DNA of 64,000 nucleotides from Burkholderia pyrrocinia (GCF_001028665.1 NZ_CP011503.1:1922001-1986000); one strand, 5' to 3'. Positions 27,149 to 37,387 are shown, counted from the first letter of the stretch. A program made the numbers and translations. The notes: generated by a model not told the origin, from the sequence alone.

Positions 27149-28714
27149 TCAGTGACGGAAGTGGCGCACGCCCGTCAGGATCATCGCGATGTTGTGTTCG
27201 TCGGCTGCCGCGATCACTTCGTCGTCGCGCACCGAGCCGCCCGGCTGGATCACGCAGGTCGCGCCGGCCGCCACGACGACGTCGAGACCGTCGCGGAACG
27301 GGAAGAACGCATCCGACGCGACGGCCGAACCGGCCAGCGTCAGGCCCGCGTTCTGCGCCTTGATGCTCGCGATGCGCGCGGAATCGACGCGGCTCATCTG
27401 GCCTGCGCCGACGCCGAGCGTCATGCCGTTGCCGCAGAACACGATCGCGTTCGACTTCACGTACTTCGCGACACGCCAGGCGAACAGCAGGTCGTCCATT
27501 TCCTTCGGCGTCGGGTGGCGCTTCGTGACGACGCGCAGCTCGTGCGGCTGCACGTTCTTCGAATCGAGCGACTGCACGAGCAGGCCGCCGCCCACGCGCT
27601 TCAGGTCGAATGCGTTATGGCCGTCGCCGAGCGCGATTTCGAGCAGGCGCACGTTCTGCTTCGCGGCGAACACCTGCTTCGCGGCGTCGGAGAACGACGG
27701 CGCGATCAGCACTTCGACGAACTGCTTCGCGACAGCCTGCGCGGCCGCTTCGTCGACTTCGCGGTTGAACGCGATGATGCCGCCGAACGCGGAGGTCGGG
27801 TCGGTCTGGAATGCCTTCGCGTACGCGTCGGCCGAATCGTTGCCGACCGCGACGCCGCACGGGTTCGCGTGCTTGATGATCACGCAGGCCGGCGCGTCGA
27901 ACGTCTTCACGCATTCCCACGCCGCGTCCGAATCCGCGATGTTGTTGTACGACAGTTCCTTGCCCTGCAGCTGGCGGTAGTTCGCGAGCGCGCCGGCTTG
28001 CGGCGCGACATCGCGGTAGAACGCCGCGCTCTGGTGCGGGTTCTCGCCGTAGCGCAGGTCCTGCACCTTGTCGAACGCCATGTTCAGCGTCGCCGGGTAT
28101 GCATTGCGCGATGCGTGCTTCAGCTCGTCGGTCAGGCTCGTCAGGTAGTTCGTGATCGCGCCGTCGTATTGCGCGGTGTGCGCGAACACCTTCGTCGCGA
28201 GGCGGAAGTTGGTCGGGTAGCCGACCGTGTTGCCGTTCGCCTTCATCTCGTCGAGCACGACCGCGTAGTCGGCCGGATCGACGACGACCGTCACGTCGCG
28301 GTGGTTTTTCGCGGCCGAGCGCAGCATCGTCGGGCCGCCGATGTCGATGTTCTCGATCGCGTCGGCGAGCGTGCAGTCGTCCTTCGCGATCGTCGCGACG
28401 AACGGATACAGGTTCACGACGAGCAGGTCGATCGTCGGGATGCCGTGCTGTTCCAGCGCCTGCATGTGCTCGGGCAGGTCGCGGCGGGCGAGGATGCCAC
28501 CGTGCACCTTCGGGTGCAGCGTCTTCACGCGCCCATCGAGCATTTCCGGAAAGCCCGTGTAGTCGGCCACTTCGGTAACGGGCAGGCCCGCGTCGGCGAG
28601 CAGTTTCGCGGTGCCGCCCGTCGACAGCAGCTTGACGCCGAGGTCGGACAGCGACTTCGCGAAGTCGACGATGCCGGTCTTGTCGGAAACGGAAATGAGC
28701 GCTTGCTTGATCAT
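27149..28714 (-). CDS. purH: Bifunctional AICAR transformylase/IMP cyclohydrolase
   Basis: A 521-residue enzyme for the last two steps of purine synthesis to IMP. The N-terminal MGS-like cyclohydrolase domain (1-150) has [20 protein letters not shown] and the [12 protein letters not shown] motif. The transformylase domain has [15 protein letters not shown], the catalytic [11 protein letters not shown] segment (Lys-His pair, near 270) and [20 protein letters not shown] near the end. It follows fis by 44 bp and is probably the last gene of dusB-fis-purH. Confidence 0.98.
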   Translation of the reverse strand: MIKQALISVSDKTGIVDFAKSLSDLGVKLLSTGGTAKLLADAGLPVTEVADYTGFPEMLDGRVKTLHPKVHGGILARRDLPEHMQALEQHGIPTIDLLVVNLYPFVATIAKDDCTLADAIENIDIGGPTMLRSAAKNHRDVTVVVDPADYAVVLDEMKANGNTVGYPTNFRLATKVFAHTAQYDGAITNYLTSLTDELKHASRNAYPATLNMAFDKVQDLRYGENPHQSAAFYRDVAPQAGALANYRQLQGKELSYNNIADSDAAWECVKTFDAPACVIIKHANPCGVAVGNDSADAYAKAFQTDPTSAFGGIIAFNREVDEAAAQAVAKQFVEVLIAPSFSDAAKQVFAAKQNVRLLEIALGDGHNAFDLKRVGGGLLVQSLDSKNVQPHELRVVTKRHPTPKEMDDLLFAWRVAKYVKSNAIVFCGNGMTLGVGAGQMSRVDSARIASIKAQNAGLTLAGSAVASDAFFPFRDGLDVVVAAGATCVIQPGGSVRDDEVIAAADEHNIAMILTGVRHFRH

Positions 28715-28758
28715 GATGGAACCACCAATAGCCAGGGAAACGGGGACGGGACGGCCGA

Positions 28759-28992
28759 CTACAGCAGGCCGTGCTGCTGCAGCTTCTTGCGCAGCGTGTT
28801 GCGGTTGATGCCGAGGTACTCCGCGGCGAGCGACTGGTTGCCGCCTGCCTGTACGAGCACGACCTCGAGCATCGGCTTTTCGACGCAGGACATCACCATT
28901 TCATAGACGTCGTGCGGATTGGAGCCGTCTAGATCCCGGAAATACACGTCCAGGCTCTCGCGGACACATTGTTCGATGTTGTGCTTGCTCAT
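28759..28992 (-). CDS. fis: DNA-binding protein Fis
   Basis: A 77-residue nucleoid-associated regulator, shorter at the N-terminus than the 98-residue E. coli protein, as usual in beta-proteobacteria. The C-terminal helix-turn-helix is [20 protein letters not shown] (about 54-73). Its ATG overlaps the dusB stop (ATGA), the conserved dusB-fis coupling. Here purH follows, placing a purine gene under whatever controls fis. Confidence 0.96.
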   Translation of the reverse strand: MSKHNIEQCVRESLDVYFRDLDGSNPHDVYEMVMSCVEKPMLEVVLVQAGGNQSLAAEYLGINRNTLRKKLQQHGLL

Positions 28993-30056
28993 GCTGCTAA
29001 CTGGTTATGGTCGTCCGACTCGCGCTGGCCGTTTTCCTCTTCGTCGTCGACGTAGACGAGGTGGTCCGACAGCGCTTTTTGCGCCTCGAAGAATGCATTG
29101 ACGGCGGCGAGCTGCTCGCGGGAGGAATCGAGCGTGTTCATCCTGTGCCGGAACCCGTTGGCACCGGAAAGGCCGCGAGTGTACCAGCCGATGTGCTTGC
29201 GCGCAGTACGGACTCCCGTGAATTCGCCATAGAACGCGTAGTGGTCTTCCAGGTGTTCATTCATCACCTGCTGGATCTCGTCGATCAGCGGCGGCGGCAG
29301 CAGCTCGCCGGTTTGCAGGAAATGATCGATTTCACGGAACAACCACGGCCGGCCTTGCGCGGCACGACCGATCATCAGTGCGTCGGCGCCCGTTGCATCG
29401 AGCACGGCCTTCGCTTTTGCGGGCGACGTGATGTCGCCGTTCGCGACGACCGGAATCCGCACGGCCGCCTTCACGGCCGCGATGGTGTCGTATTCTGCTT
29501 CGCCGCGGTACAGGTCGGCGCGCGTGCGGCCGTGCACGGTGAGCATCGAGATGCCGGCGGCTTCGGCGAGACGCGCGACCGTGATCGCGTTCTTGTGCTC
29601 GCGGTCCCAGCCGGTGCGGATCTTCAGCGTGACGGGCACCGCATCGGGCCCCGTGCCGACCGCCGCGACGACGGCCTCGACGATCCATTGCACGAGCGGC
29701 TCGTTCTGCAGCAGCGCGGAGCCGGCCGCGACGTTGCAGACCTTCTTCGCCGGGCAGCCCATGTTGATGTCGATGATCTGCGCGCCGTTGTCGACGTTGT
29801 AGCGGGCCGCTTCGGCCATCATCGCCGGATCGGCGCCGGCGATCTGCACCGCGATCGGCTCCACTTCGCCTTCGTGGTTCGCGCGCCGCATCGTCTTCGC
29901 GCTTTTCCACAGCTGCGCGTTGGACGCGACCATCTCGGACACGGCGTAACCGGCCCCCAGCCGCTTGCACAGCTGACGGAACGGACGATCCGTCACCCCG
30001 GCCATCGGGGCGACGAACAGGTTGTTACGCAATACGTGAGAGCCGATAACGGGCAT
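28989..30056 (-). CDS. dusB: tRNA-dihydrouridine synthase B
   Basis: A 355-residue FMN enzyme that reduces specific uridines in tRNA. The TIM barrel opens with LFVAPMAGVTDRPFR; the catalytic cysteine is C101 in NMGCPAKKV; FMN-phosphate binding is in DALMIGRAAQGRPW. The C-terminal helical tRNA-binding domain is about 255-330. I prefer the ATG at 30056 (MPVIGSHVLRNN); an in-frame ATG at 30089 adds eleven residues and neither has a strong ribosome site. Confidence 0.95.
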   Translation of the reverse strand: MPVIGSHVLRNNLFVAPMAGVTDRPFRQLCKRLGAGYAVSEMVASNAQLWKSAKTMRRANHEGEVEPIAVQIAGADPAMMAEAARYNVDNGAQIIDINMGCPAKKVCNVAAGSALLQNEPLVQWIVEAVVAAVGTGPDAVPVTLKIRTGWDREHKNAITVARLAEAAGISMLTVHGRTRADLYRGEAEYDTIAAVKAAVRIPVVANGDITSPAKAKAVLDATGADALMIGRAAQGRPWLFREIDHFLQTGELLPPPLIDEIQQVMNEHLEDHYAFYGEFTGVRTARKHIGWYTRGLSGANGFRHRMNTLDSSREQLAAVNAFFEAQKALSDHLVYVDDEEENGQRESDDHNQLAA

Positions 30057-30113
30057 CGCAATGGCACCGCCCGCGACCGGCGCGGGCATGAAAAGGGCGG
30101 AGGGAAAACGCGC

Positions 30114-30119
30114 ATTTTA
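30114..30119 (-). promoter_or_regulatory. Candidate -10 box for dusB-fis-purH
   Basis: TAAAAT on the minus strand, about 58 bases before the dusB start. No clear -35. A GGCGCACCG/CGGTGCGCC hairpin without a T run (about 30164-30190) separates it from the upstream monooxygenase gene. Confidence 0.4.
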
Positions 30120-30193
30120 CCGTATTCCCATGCCTCGCCGATTTGACCCGGTTTGTGTGGTCCGGCTGGGCGCACCGCACGGTGCGCCGTGCG

Positions 30194-31381
30194 TCAGTTG
30201 CGCTGGCCGAACATCATCTGGCGCGCGATCGCCTTCTTGAGCGGCGGCACGAACTCGAGCGCGGTGAGCGCGGCGCCACGCAGCAGCGGGAGCGGGCCCG
30301 CGTCGATCGTGAACAGCCGCGCAAGCGTGTCGGTCGCGCCGATCGTGAAGCGCCGGTCGAGCGCGCGGCGCGCGTTGAAGGTCGCGAGCGCGGTCGCTTC
30401 GAAGCCCTGCACGGACAGCGTGTCGACGAGCGTATGTGCATCGCGCAGCCCGAGGTTGAGCCCCTGGCCCGCGACGGGGTGCAGGGTCTGCGCGGCATTG
30501 CCGACGATCGCGACGCGGCCGCTGACGAGCGTCTGCGCGGCGTTCAGCCCGAGCGGAAACGACGCGCGGCCCGCGATCGCGACGAACTGGCCCATGCGTT
30601 CGCCGAACGCGCTGCCGAGCTCGCGCAGGAACGCGTCGTCGGGCAGCGCGCCGCGCCGCGCCGCTTCGTCCGGCGTGCAGCACCAGACGAGCGCGTAGTC
30701 GGCCTGGCGCGGCCCGCCGAGCGGCAGCAGCGCGAGCGGGCCTTCGTGCGTGAAGCGCTCCCATGCGACGTACGGGCGCGGCGCCGATACCGTGACCGTG
30801 CCGACGAGCGCGGTCTGCCCGTAGTCGCGGCGATGCTTGCCGGCGTCGGCCTGCTGTTCGTGGAACAGCCCGCCTTCGGCGTTGATGACGATGCGCGCGC
30901 GCAGCGTACGCTCGCCCTGCGGGCCGTCGAGCGTCAGCGTGACGCCGTCGGCGTCCTGCTGCGGCGCGCGCGCGGTGGTCGACGTGAGCCAGTCGACGCG
31001 CGTGCCGCGCACGGCGCCCGCGAGCGCCTGCACGAGCGAGCCGTAGCGCACGACATAGCCGAGCGCGGCGAGGTCGTGCTCGTCGCGATCGATCAGCGTG
31101 CGGCCGAAATGGCCGCGCTGCGACACGTGGATATGTTCGATCGGCGTCGCGTCGGCAGGCCACGCGAGCGTGTCGAGCAGCACGTGGCTGCCGTGCGAGA
31201 CGGCGATCGCGCGCGGGTCGCTCGCGCTCGCGGCCGGTTCGCGCGCATCGATCAGCGCGATCGACGCGTGCTGCGTTGCGCTGCGGCGCGCGAGCCAGCC
31301 GGCGAGCGCGAGCCCGACGGGGCCCGCACCGACGATGGCGAGGTCGTAGTCCGGCGTGGCCGGGGAGGAGGCGGTCGTCAT
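30194..31381 (-). CDS. UbiH/UbiF/VisC-family FAD monooxygenase
   Basis: A 395-residue flavin hydroxylase of the ubiquinone-synthesis type. It has the dinucleotide motif DLAIVGAGPVGLALAGWLA (12-30), a DG-like middle motif (VINAEGGLFHEQ), and the FAD motif GNAAQTLHPVAGQGLNLGL (about 290-308). Substrate position (C5, C6 or C1 of the quinone ring) cannot be assigned from sequence. It follows pepP by 40 bp, the common pepP-ubiH-visC type grouping. Confidence 0.93.
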   Translation of the reverse strand: MTTASSPATPDYDLAIVGAGPVGLALAGWLARRSATQHASIALIDAREPAASASDPRAIAVSHGSHVLLDTLAWPADATPIEHIHVSQRGHFGRTLIDRDEHDLAALGYVVRYGSLVQALAGAVRGTRVDWLTSTTARAPQQDADGVTLTLDGPQGERTLRARIVINAEGGLFHEQQADAGKHRRDYGQTALVGTVTVSAPRPYVAWERFTHEGPLALLPLGGPRQADYALVWCCTPDEAARRGALPDDAFLRELGSAFGERMGQFVAIAGRASFPLGLNAAQTLVSGRVAIVGNAAQTLHPVAGQGLNLGLRDAHTLVDTLSVQGFEATALATFNARRALDRRFTIGATDTLARLFTIDAGPLPLLRGAALTALEFVPPLKKAIARQMMFGQRN

Positions 31382-31421
31382 CTTGATTCGTGAAACGGAG
31401 GTAACGGTCGGCGGCGGCCGG

Positions 31422-32807
31422 TCATGCGCCCGCGCGCATCAGCGCTTCGATTTCGTCGGCCGCGACGGGCACGCCGCGCGTGATCAGCTCGCAGCCCTGC
31501 TCGCGCACGATCGCGTCGTCCTCGATGCGGATGCCGATGTTCCAGTACTCGGGCGGCACGTCGTCGGCTGCGCGCACATACAGGCCGGGCTCGACCGTCA
31601 GCGTCATGCCGGGCTTCAGCGTGCGCCACGGCAGCGCGCCGTTGCCGTCGCGCTCGGCGAGGCGCTCGCGGTAGTCGCCGCAGTCATGCACGTCCATGCC
31701 GATCCAGTGGCCCGTGCGGTGCATGTAGAAGCGCGCGTACGCGCGCTCGGCGATCACGTCGTCGACGTTCGAGAAGCGCGCTTTCGGGATGATGCCGGTG
31801 TCGAGCAGCCCCTGCGCGAGCACGCGCACGGCCGCATCGTGCGGCGCCTCGAACGGCACCCCTGCGCGCGTCGCATCGATCGCGGCCTGCTGCGCGGCGA
31901 GCACGATGTCGTACAGCGTGCGCTGCGCGGGCGAGAAGCGCCCGTTGGCCGGGAACGTGCGCGTGATGTCCGACGCGTAGCCGTCGAGCTCGCACGCGGC
32001 GTCGATCAGGATCAGGTCGCCGTCCTGCGCAGCCGCGTTGCCGGCCGGGTAGTGCAGCACGCACGCGTTCGCGCCGGCCGCGACGATCGAGCCGTACGCG
32101 GGCGCCTGCGCGCCGTGCTTGCGGAACGTATACAGCAGCTCGGCCTCGAGTTCGTATTCGCGGATGCCGGGGCGGCACACCTGCATCGCGCGGCGGTGCG
32201 CGAGCGCGGAGATGTGCGCGGCGCGCATCATGATCGCGAGTTCGTGCTCGTCCTTCACGAGCCGCATGTCGTCGACGAGCGGCGTGAGGTCGAGCATCGC
32301 GTCCGGCGCGGCGACGCCGGTGCGCGCCAGCGCGCGCACCGCGTCGATCCAGCCCGCGAGCTGGCGGTCGAAGTCGGCGGATGCGCCGAACCGGTAGTGC
32401 ACGGTGCCCGCGTCGGCGAGCAGGCGCGGCATCTCGGTGTCGATCACGTCGACCGCGAATGCCGCGTCGAAACCGAACGCGTCGCGCGCGGCTTCGGGCC
32501 CGTAGTGGAAGCCTTCCCAGATCTCGCGGTCGGCATTCTTGCCGCGGCAGAACAGGATCGACTCCGGCGCGCCGTGCGGCGCGGCCGCGTTCAGCACGAG
32601 CACGGCATCCGGCTCGGTGAAGCCCGTCAGGTAGTGGAAGTAGCTGTCGTGCCGGTACGGGTAGGCCGTATCGCGGTTGCGCAGCAGTTCCGGCGCGGTG
32701 GGGACGATGGCGACGCCGCCGCCCGCGGCGCGCAGTGCGGCAAGCACGCGTTCACGGCGCTGGCGGTAGACGTCGACGGCGATGGCGGGGTCGAGGGGCG
32801 CATTCAT
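31422..32807 (-). CDS. pepP: Xaa-Pro aminopeptidase
   Basis: A 461-residue pita-bread metallopeptidase that removes N-terminal residues before proline. Metal ligands are visible: the two aspartates in LILIDAACELDGYASDITR, the histidine in RTGHWIGMDVHD and glutamates in MTLTVEPGLY and GIRIEDDA. The N-terminal creatinase-like domain is about 1-175. The ATG at 32807 (MNAPLDPAIAVDVYRQRR) is chosen; the open frame extends 31 residues upstream but has an unlikely composition. Confidence 0.95.
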   Translation of the reverse strand: MNAPLDPAIAVDVYRQRRERVLAALRAAGGGVAIVPTAPELLRNRDTAYPYRHDSYFHYLTGFTEPDAVLVLNAAAPHGAPESILFCRGKNADREIWEGFHYGPEAARDAFGFDAAFAVDVIDTEMPRLLADAGTVHYRFGASADFDRQLAGWIDAVRALARTGVAAPDAMLDLTPLVDDMRLVKDEHELAIMMRAAHISALAHRRAMQVCRPGIREYELEAELLYTFRKHGAQAPAYGSIVAAGANACVLHYPAGNAAAQDGDLILIDAACELDGYASDITRTFPANGRFSPAQRTLYDIVLAAQQAAIDATRAGVPFEAPHDAAVRVLAQGLLDTGIIPKARFSNVDDVIAERAYARFYMHRTGHWIGMDVHDCGDYRERLAERDGNGALPWRTLKPGMTLTVEPGLYVRAADDVPPEYWNIGIRIEDDAIVREQGCELITRGVPVAADEIEALMRAGA

Positions 32808-32992
32808 CACGCGATTGTAGCGCCGCGGGACGCGGCGCGTGAGGGAGGGGCGGGAAGCCGCGCCGGAAGGCCCGCACGGCGGTTGTTGCAAACCATCCAC
32901 AGGCCGGCCGGGCGATTTTCTACCGCGCGACGCTGGCCGGTTATGATCGGCGACAACGTATACTCTCGGCGGTTCCCTTAAAAAGGCAGATG

Positions 32993-33604
32993 ATGAAATT
33001 AATCGGTTCGCTCAGCAGCCCGTACGTCCGAAAGGCGCGGATCGTGCTCGCTGAAAAGAAGATCGACTACAAGCTGGAGCTCGAGAACGTGTGGGCGCCG
33101 GACACGGATATTCATGCATCGAATCCGCTCGGCAAGGTCCCGTGCCTCGTGATGGAAGATGGTGCCGCGGTGTTCGATTCCCGCGTGATCTGCGAATACG
33201 TCGATACGCTGTCGCCGGTCGGCAAGCTGATTCCGCAGTCGGGCCGCGAGCGCGTCGAAGTGCGCTGCTGGGAAGCGCTGGGCGACGGCGTGCTCGACGC
33301 GGCGGTCGCGATTCGTCTCGAACACACGATGCGCGACGAGGTGCAGCGCAGCGCGAGCTGGATCGCGCGCCAGCAGCGCAAGATCGACGATGCGCTCGTT
33401 GCGATGTCGCAGGGTCTCGGCGGCAAGACGTGGTGCGTCGGTAATCATTACTCGCTCGCCGACATCGCACTCGGCTGCGCGCTCGGCTATCTCGACTTCC
33501 GGATGCCCGAGGTCAACTGGCGCGATCGCCACCCGAACCTCGACAAGCACTTCGTGAAGCTGCTGCAGCGGCAATCGTTCGCCGACACGCTGCCGCAGAA
33601 CTGA
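32993..33604 (+). CDS. Glutathione S-transferase-like protein
   Basis: A 203-residue protein with the GST fold: thioredoxin-like N-terminal domain (MKLIGSLSSPYVRKARIVL, with the NPLGKVPCLV proline loop and DSRVICEYVD) and an alpha-helical C-terminal domain (about 90-203). It resembles the YibF/SspA-like class; glutathione chemistry is plausible but unproven. Start could be 32990 or 32993. It forms a single transcription unit between divergent pepP and a terminator. Confidence 0.9.
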   Translation: MKLIGSLSSPYVRKARIVLAEKKIDYKLELENVWAPDTDIHASNPLGKVPCLVMEDGAAVFDSRVICEYVDTLSPVGKLIPQSGRERVEVRCWEALGDGVLDAAVAIRLEHTMRDEVQRSASWIARQQRKIDDALVAMSQGLGGKTWCVGNHYSLADIALGCALGYLDFRMPEVNWRDRHPNLDKHFVKLLQRQSFADTLPQN

Positions 33605-33640
33605 GCCACTGCCGGATACGCATTCACGCATTCGGCAGAC

Positions 33641-33675
33641 GAAAGAAAAGCGCCCCGCGGGGCGCTTTTCTTTTT
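33641..33675. terminator. Bidirectional terminator
   Basis: GAAAAGCGCCCC pairs with GGGGCGCTTTTC around two bases, then five T; T-rich on the other strand too, so it serves both convergent genes. Confidence 0.9.
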
Positions 33676-33709
33676 GCGGGGCCGCCCGGGAGCGGGGCGG
33701 TCGCGAGCG

Positions 33710-35329
33710 TTACTCGATCGACGCGTACACGGCCTCGCCGAGCGTGAACGAATCGCTGCGCGCGATCGGCCACCACTTGTCGTACAGCGTGAAGCCGCAC
33801 GTGTGGCCGTCGAGCAGCGCGCCGGGCTTCAGGTACTTCAGCAACTGCGACATCAGCCGGACCTCGTGCGGCGCGATGCGCTGCACGATGTGATGCGCGC
33901 GCAGCTCGGACGGATGCGCGAGGCCGGCCGCCTGCACGAGTTCCTGCAGCGCGTGCAGCGTATTGCGGTGGAAGTTGTACACGCGGTCGGCCTTGTCGGG
34001 CACGACGAGCGCGCGCTGGCGCACCGGGTCCTGCGTCGCGACGCCGGTCGGGCAACGGCCCGTATGGCAGGTCTGCGCCTGGATGCAGCCGACCGCGAAC
34101 ATGAAGCCGCGCGCCGAGTTCACCCAGTCCGCGCCGATCGCGAGCGTGCGCGCGACGTCGAACGCGGTGATGATCTTGCCGCTCGCGCCGAGCTTCACGC
34201 GATCGCGCACGCCGATCCCGACGAGCGTGTTGTGCACGAGCAGCAGCCCTTCCTGCAGCGGCACGCCGACGTGGTCGGTGAATTCGAGCGGCGCCGCGCC
34301 CGTGCCGCCTTCCGCACCGTCGACGACGATGAAGTCCGGCACGATGCCCGTCTCGATCATCGCCTTCGCGATCCCGAAGAATTCCCACGGATGGCCGACG
34401 CACAGCTTGAAGCCGGTCGGCTTGCCGCCCGACAGCGTGCGCAGCCGCTCGACGAATTCGAGCAGCCCGCGCGGTGTCGAGAATTCCGAGTGCGTCGCGG
34501 GCGAGATGCAGTCCTTGCCCATCGGCACGCCGCGCGTCTCGGCGATCTCCGGCGTGATCTTCGCGGCCGGCAGCACGCCACCGTGGCCGGGCTTCGCGCC
34601 CTGCGACAGCTTCACCTCGATCATCTTGACCTGCGGATCGGCGGCCTGCTTCGCAAACTTGTCGGGGTTGAACGTGCCGTCGTCGTTGCGGCAGCCGAAG
34701 TAGCCCGACGCGATTTCCCAGATGATGTCGCCGCCGTTCTCGCGATGGTACTTCGACAGCGAGCCTTCGCCGGTGTCGTGCGCGAAACCGCCTTTCTTCG
34801 CGCCGAGGTTCAGCGAGCGGATCGCGTTCGCGGACAGCGAGCCGAAGCTCATCGCCGAGATGTTGAAGATCGAAATGTCATACGGTTGCGCGCGATTCGC
34901 GCCGACGCGGATGCGGAAATCGTGGTTCGGCAGCTTGGTCGGCGCGAGCGAATGGCTGATCCATTCGTGCGCGACGGCCTTCACGTTCAGCTCGGTGCCG
35001 TACGGGCGATTGTCGGCGACGTTCTTCGCGCGCTGGTAGACGAGGCTGCGCTGCGCGCGCGAGAACGGTTTCTCGTCGGTGTCGTCCTCGACGAAGTACT
35101 GGCGGATCTCGGGGCGGATGAACTCGAACAGGAAGCGGAAGTGACCCCAGAGCGGATAGTTGCGCAGGATCGCGTGACGGTCCTGCTTCAGGTCGTACAG
35201 GCCGAGCGCGACGAGGGCGGCGGGGATCAGGATCCATAGCCAGGAAAGCGTGTGGATCGACGCGAGCGCGGCCGTCGCGGCGAGCAGCAGGACGGCACAC
35301 CACATCGCCAGATAGCGTCGTGAAAGCAT
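33710..35329 (-). CDS. Membrane-anchored FMN-binding glutamate synthase family protein
   Basis: A 539-residue protein corresponding to the FMN/synthase domain of glutamate synthase without the glutaminase domain. Two N-terminal hydrophobic segments (about 4-25 and 26-45) suggest a membrane anchor. The barrel shows SQGAKPGHGGVLPAAKITPE (about 245-264) and DGAEGGTGAAPLEF (about 330), the FMN/2-oxoglutarate region, and a cysteine cluster near CIQAQTCHTGRCPTGVATQD (about 420), which resembles the 3Fe-4S site. The true reaction is unknown; it may use free ammonia or a different acceptor. The start at 35329 has CGGAG five bases upstream. Confidence 0.88.
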   Translation of the reverse strand: MLSRRYLAMWCAVLLLAATAALASIHTLSWLWILIPAALVALGLYDLKQDRHAILRNYPLWGHFRFLFEFIRPEIRQYFVEDDTDEKPFSRAQRSLVYQRAKNVADNRPYGTELNVKAVAHEWISHSLAPTKLPNHDFRIRVGANRAQPYDISIFNISAMSFGSLSANAIRSLNLGAKKGGFAHDTGEGSLSKYHRENGGDIIWEIASGYFGCRNDDGTFNPDKFAKQAADPQVKMIEVKLSQGAKPGHGGVLPAAKITPEIAETRGVPMGKDCISPATHSEFSTPRGLLEFVERLRTLSGGKPTGFKLCVGHPWEFFGIAKAMIETGIVPDFIVVDGAEGGTGAAPLEFTDHVGVPLQEGLLLVHNTLVGIGVRDRVKLGASGKIITAFDVARTLAIGADWVNSARGFMFAVGCIQAQTCHTGRCPTGVATQDPVRQRALVVPDKADRVYNFHRNTLHALQELVQAAGLAHPSELRAHHIVQRIAPHEVRLMSQLLKYLKPGALLDGHTCGFTLYDKWWPIARSDSFTLGEAVYASIE

Positions 35330-35447
35330 GGGGACTCCGTAAGAATCTTGAAATACCGCCATGCGTGCGCTGCGCGGCGGTCTGCCGGCCTCGGCTGAAT
35401 CGTGTTCCGCCGGGCGCGGCGTGCCGCAAGTCTAAACCGAATATGTG

Positions 35448-36602
35448 TCAACGTGCTTCGGCGAGCGCCGGCGCGTGGCCTTCCGCGGGCGCTGCCTGGC
35501 CGGTCGTCGCGCTTTCGATGATGCCGCCGCCGAGACAGATCTCGCCGTCGTACAGCACGGCCGACTGGCCCGGCGTGACGGCCCACTGCGCAGCGTCGAA
35601 CGCGAGCGAGAAGCGCGCTTCGCGTTCCGGGCCGGGCGTGGCCGTGCCGAACACGCACGCGGCATCGGCCTGCCGGTAGCGCGTCTTCGCGCCGCACGCG
35701 AAGCCTTCGGCCGGCGGCTCGCCGGCGACCCAGCTCACGTTGCCGGCGACGAGCTGGCGCGACAGCAGCCACGGATGATCGTGGCCCTGCACGACGTACA
35801 GCGTGTTCGACGCGATGTCCTTCGCGGCGACGAACCACGGCTCGCCGCTGCCGCTCTTGCTGCCGCCGAGACCGATGCCCTTGCGCTGGCCGAACGTGTA
35901 GAACGCGAGGCCGATGTGCTCGCCGACGACCTTGCCGTCGGGCGTCTTCATCGGGCCGGGCTTCGTCGGCAGGTAGCGGTTCAGGAAATCGCGGAACGGC
36001 CGTTCGCCGATGAAGCAGATGCCGGTCGAATCCTTCTTCTTCGCGTTGGGCAGCCCGATCTGCGCGGCGATCTCGCGCACCTTCGTCTTCGGAATCTCGC
36101 CGAGCGGGAACATCGTCTTCGACAGTTGCGCCTGGTTCAGCCGGTGCAGGAAGTACGACTGGTCTTTCGTATGATCGAAGGCCTTCAGCAGTTCGAAACG
36201 CCCGTCGCGCTCGCGCACGCGCGCGTAGTGGCCGGTCGCGATCATTTCCGCGTCGAGCGACATCGCGTGATCGAGGAACGCCTTGAACTTGATTTCGGCG
36301 TTGCACAGCACGTCGGGGTTCGGCGTGCGGCCGGCCGAGTATTCGCGCAGGAACTCGGCGAACACGCGGTCCTTGTATTCCGCCGCGAAGTTGACGGCCT
36401 CCACGTCGATGCCGATCAGGTCGGCCACCGACACGACGTCGATCCAGTCCTGGCGCGTCGAGCAGTATTCGCCGTCGTCGTCGTCTTCCCAGTTCTTCAT
36501 GAACAGGCCGACCACGTCGTAGCCCTGTTCCTTCAGCAGCCACGCGGTCACCGACGAATCGACGCCGCCCGACATGCCTACCACTACCCGGCGCTTGCTC
36601 AT
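35448..36602 (-). CDS. mnmA: tRNA 2-thiouridylase
   Basis: A 384-residue enzyme that thiolates U34 in tRNA-Lys, -Glu and -Gln. The PP-loop is [13 protein letters not shown] (6-18); the catalytic cysteines are in VLCNAEIKF (about 99) and [12 protein letters not shown] (about 195). The central and C-terminal beta domains are intact. The last 20 residues are Ala-rich. The ATG overlaps the stop of the Nudix gene (ATGA), so the two are coupled. Confidence 0.97.
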   Translation of the reverse strand: MSKRRVVVGMSGGVDSSVTAWLLKEQGYDVVGLFMKNWEDDDDGEYCSTRQDWIDVVSVADLIGIDVEAVNFAAEYKDRVFAEFLREYSAGRTPNPDVLCNAEIKFKAFLDHAMSLDAEMIATGHYARVRERDGRFELLKAFDHTKDQSYFLHRLNQAQLSKTMFPLGEIPKTKVREIAAQIGLPNAKKKDSTGICFIGERPFRDFLNRYLPTKPGPMKTPDGKVVGEHIGLAFYTFGQRKGIGLGGSKSGSGEPWFVAAKDIASNTLYVVQGHDHPWLLSRQLVAGNVSWVAGEPPAEGFACGAKTRYRQADAACVFGTATPGPEREARFSLAFDAAQWAVTPGQSAVLYDGEICLGGGIIESATTGQAAPAEGHAPALAEAR

Positions 36603-37108
36603 TTGTTGACCGCCTGACGTTCGAATGCCTCGGGGCGCGGCGCGACCGAATGCGTGTGCACGAAATCGAGCGGAATGCGCCGCCCGGCGAGATAGTCGTC
36701 GACGCAGCGCATCACAGCGGGCGAGCGATGGCGCTCGCTGCAGGCGCGCAGTTCGTCGGCCGTCATCCACAGCGTGCGGACGATGCCGTCGTCGAGCGCG
36801 TGGCCCGCGACCGGCTCGCCGGCCGTGCCGCAGAACGTGAAGCGCAGGTAGGTCGCACCGGCGGTGCCGGGGCGGTCGTAGTGCGCGAGATAGACGCCGA
36901 CGAGCGCGTCGGGCGTGAACGGGTGCGCGGTTTCCTCGAGCGTCTCGCGGATCACGGCGTCGGCCAGCGTTTCGCCGGCTTCGAGATGACCGGCCGGCTG
37001 GTTGATGCGCAGGCCCGTCGAGGTTTCTTCCTCGATCACGAGAAAACGGCCGGCGTGCTCGACGAGCGCGGCGACCGTCACATGCGGGGTCCAGATTTCG
37101 GGTTTCAT
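36599..37108 (-). CDS. Nudix hydrolase (NudJ-like)
   Basis: A 169-residue Nudix-fold pyrophosphohydrolase. The Nudix box is [20 protein letters not shown], continuing TAHP, so the terminal glycine-hydrophobic pair is changed to Ala-His while the metal-binding REXXEE is intact. Overlap with mnmA matches the gene pair seen in other proteobacteria (nudJ-mnmA), where thiamine pyrophosphate and nucleotides have been reported as substrates. The ATG at 37108 is preferred over a far upstream one. A TAAAAT at 37122-37117 sits so close to it that the message could have almost no leader. Confidence 0.9.
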   Translation of the reverse strand: MKPEIWTPHVTVAALVEHAGRFLVIEEETSTGLRINQPAGHLEAGETLADAVIRETLEETAHPFTPDALVGVYLAHYDRPGTAGATYLRFTFCGTAGEPVAGHALDDGIVRTLWMTADELRACSERHRSPAVMRCVDDYLAGRRIPLDFVHTHSVAPRPEAFERQAVNK

Positions 37109-37387
37109 GGTTCGGCATTTTACCGGTTGCGCCCGAACGCTGCCCGGCGTCTGGTTAGACGAATCCGACCCTCGCAAATCATCCGTCCCGCCGATGCGCG
37201 GCGACACGAGCCCGGCTAATGTCGCATTCGCGCACGATCGTGCGGAATGTGCTGGCGTGACCATCGCTTTCGGTTAAAGTGCAGCGTGAACGCCGTTGCC
37301 CGTGAGCCGGTAAGTCAGCCTGTCCGGCTCGTTGTGCAGTAAAAATCGCAAGAAAAGAAATACTGACAATGACTGGAGGAACTGACG

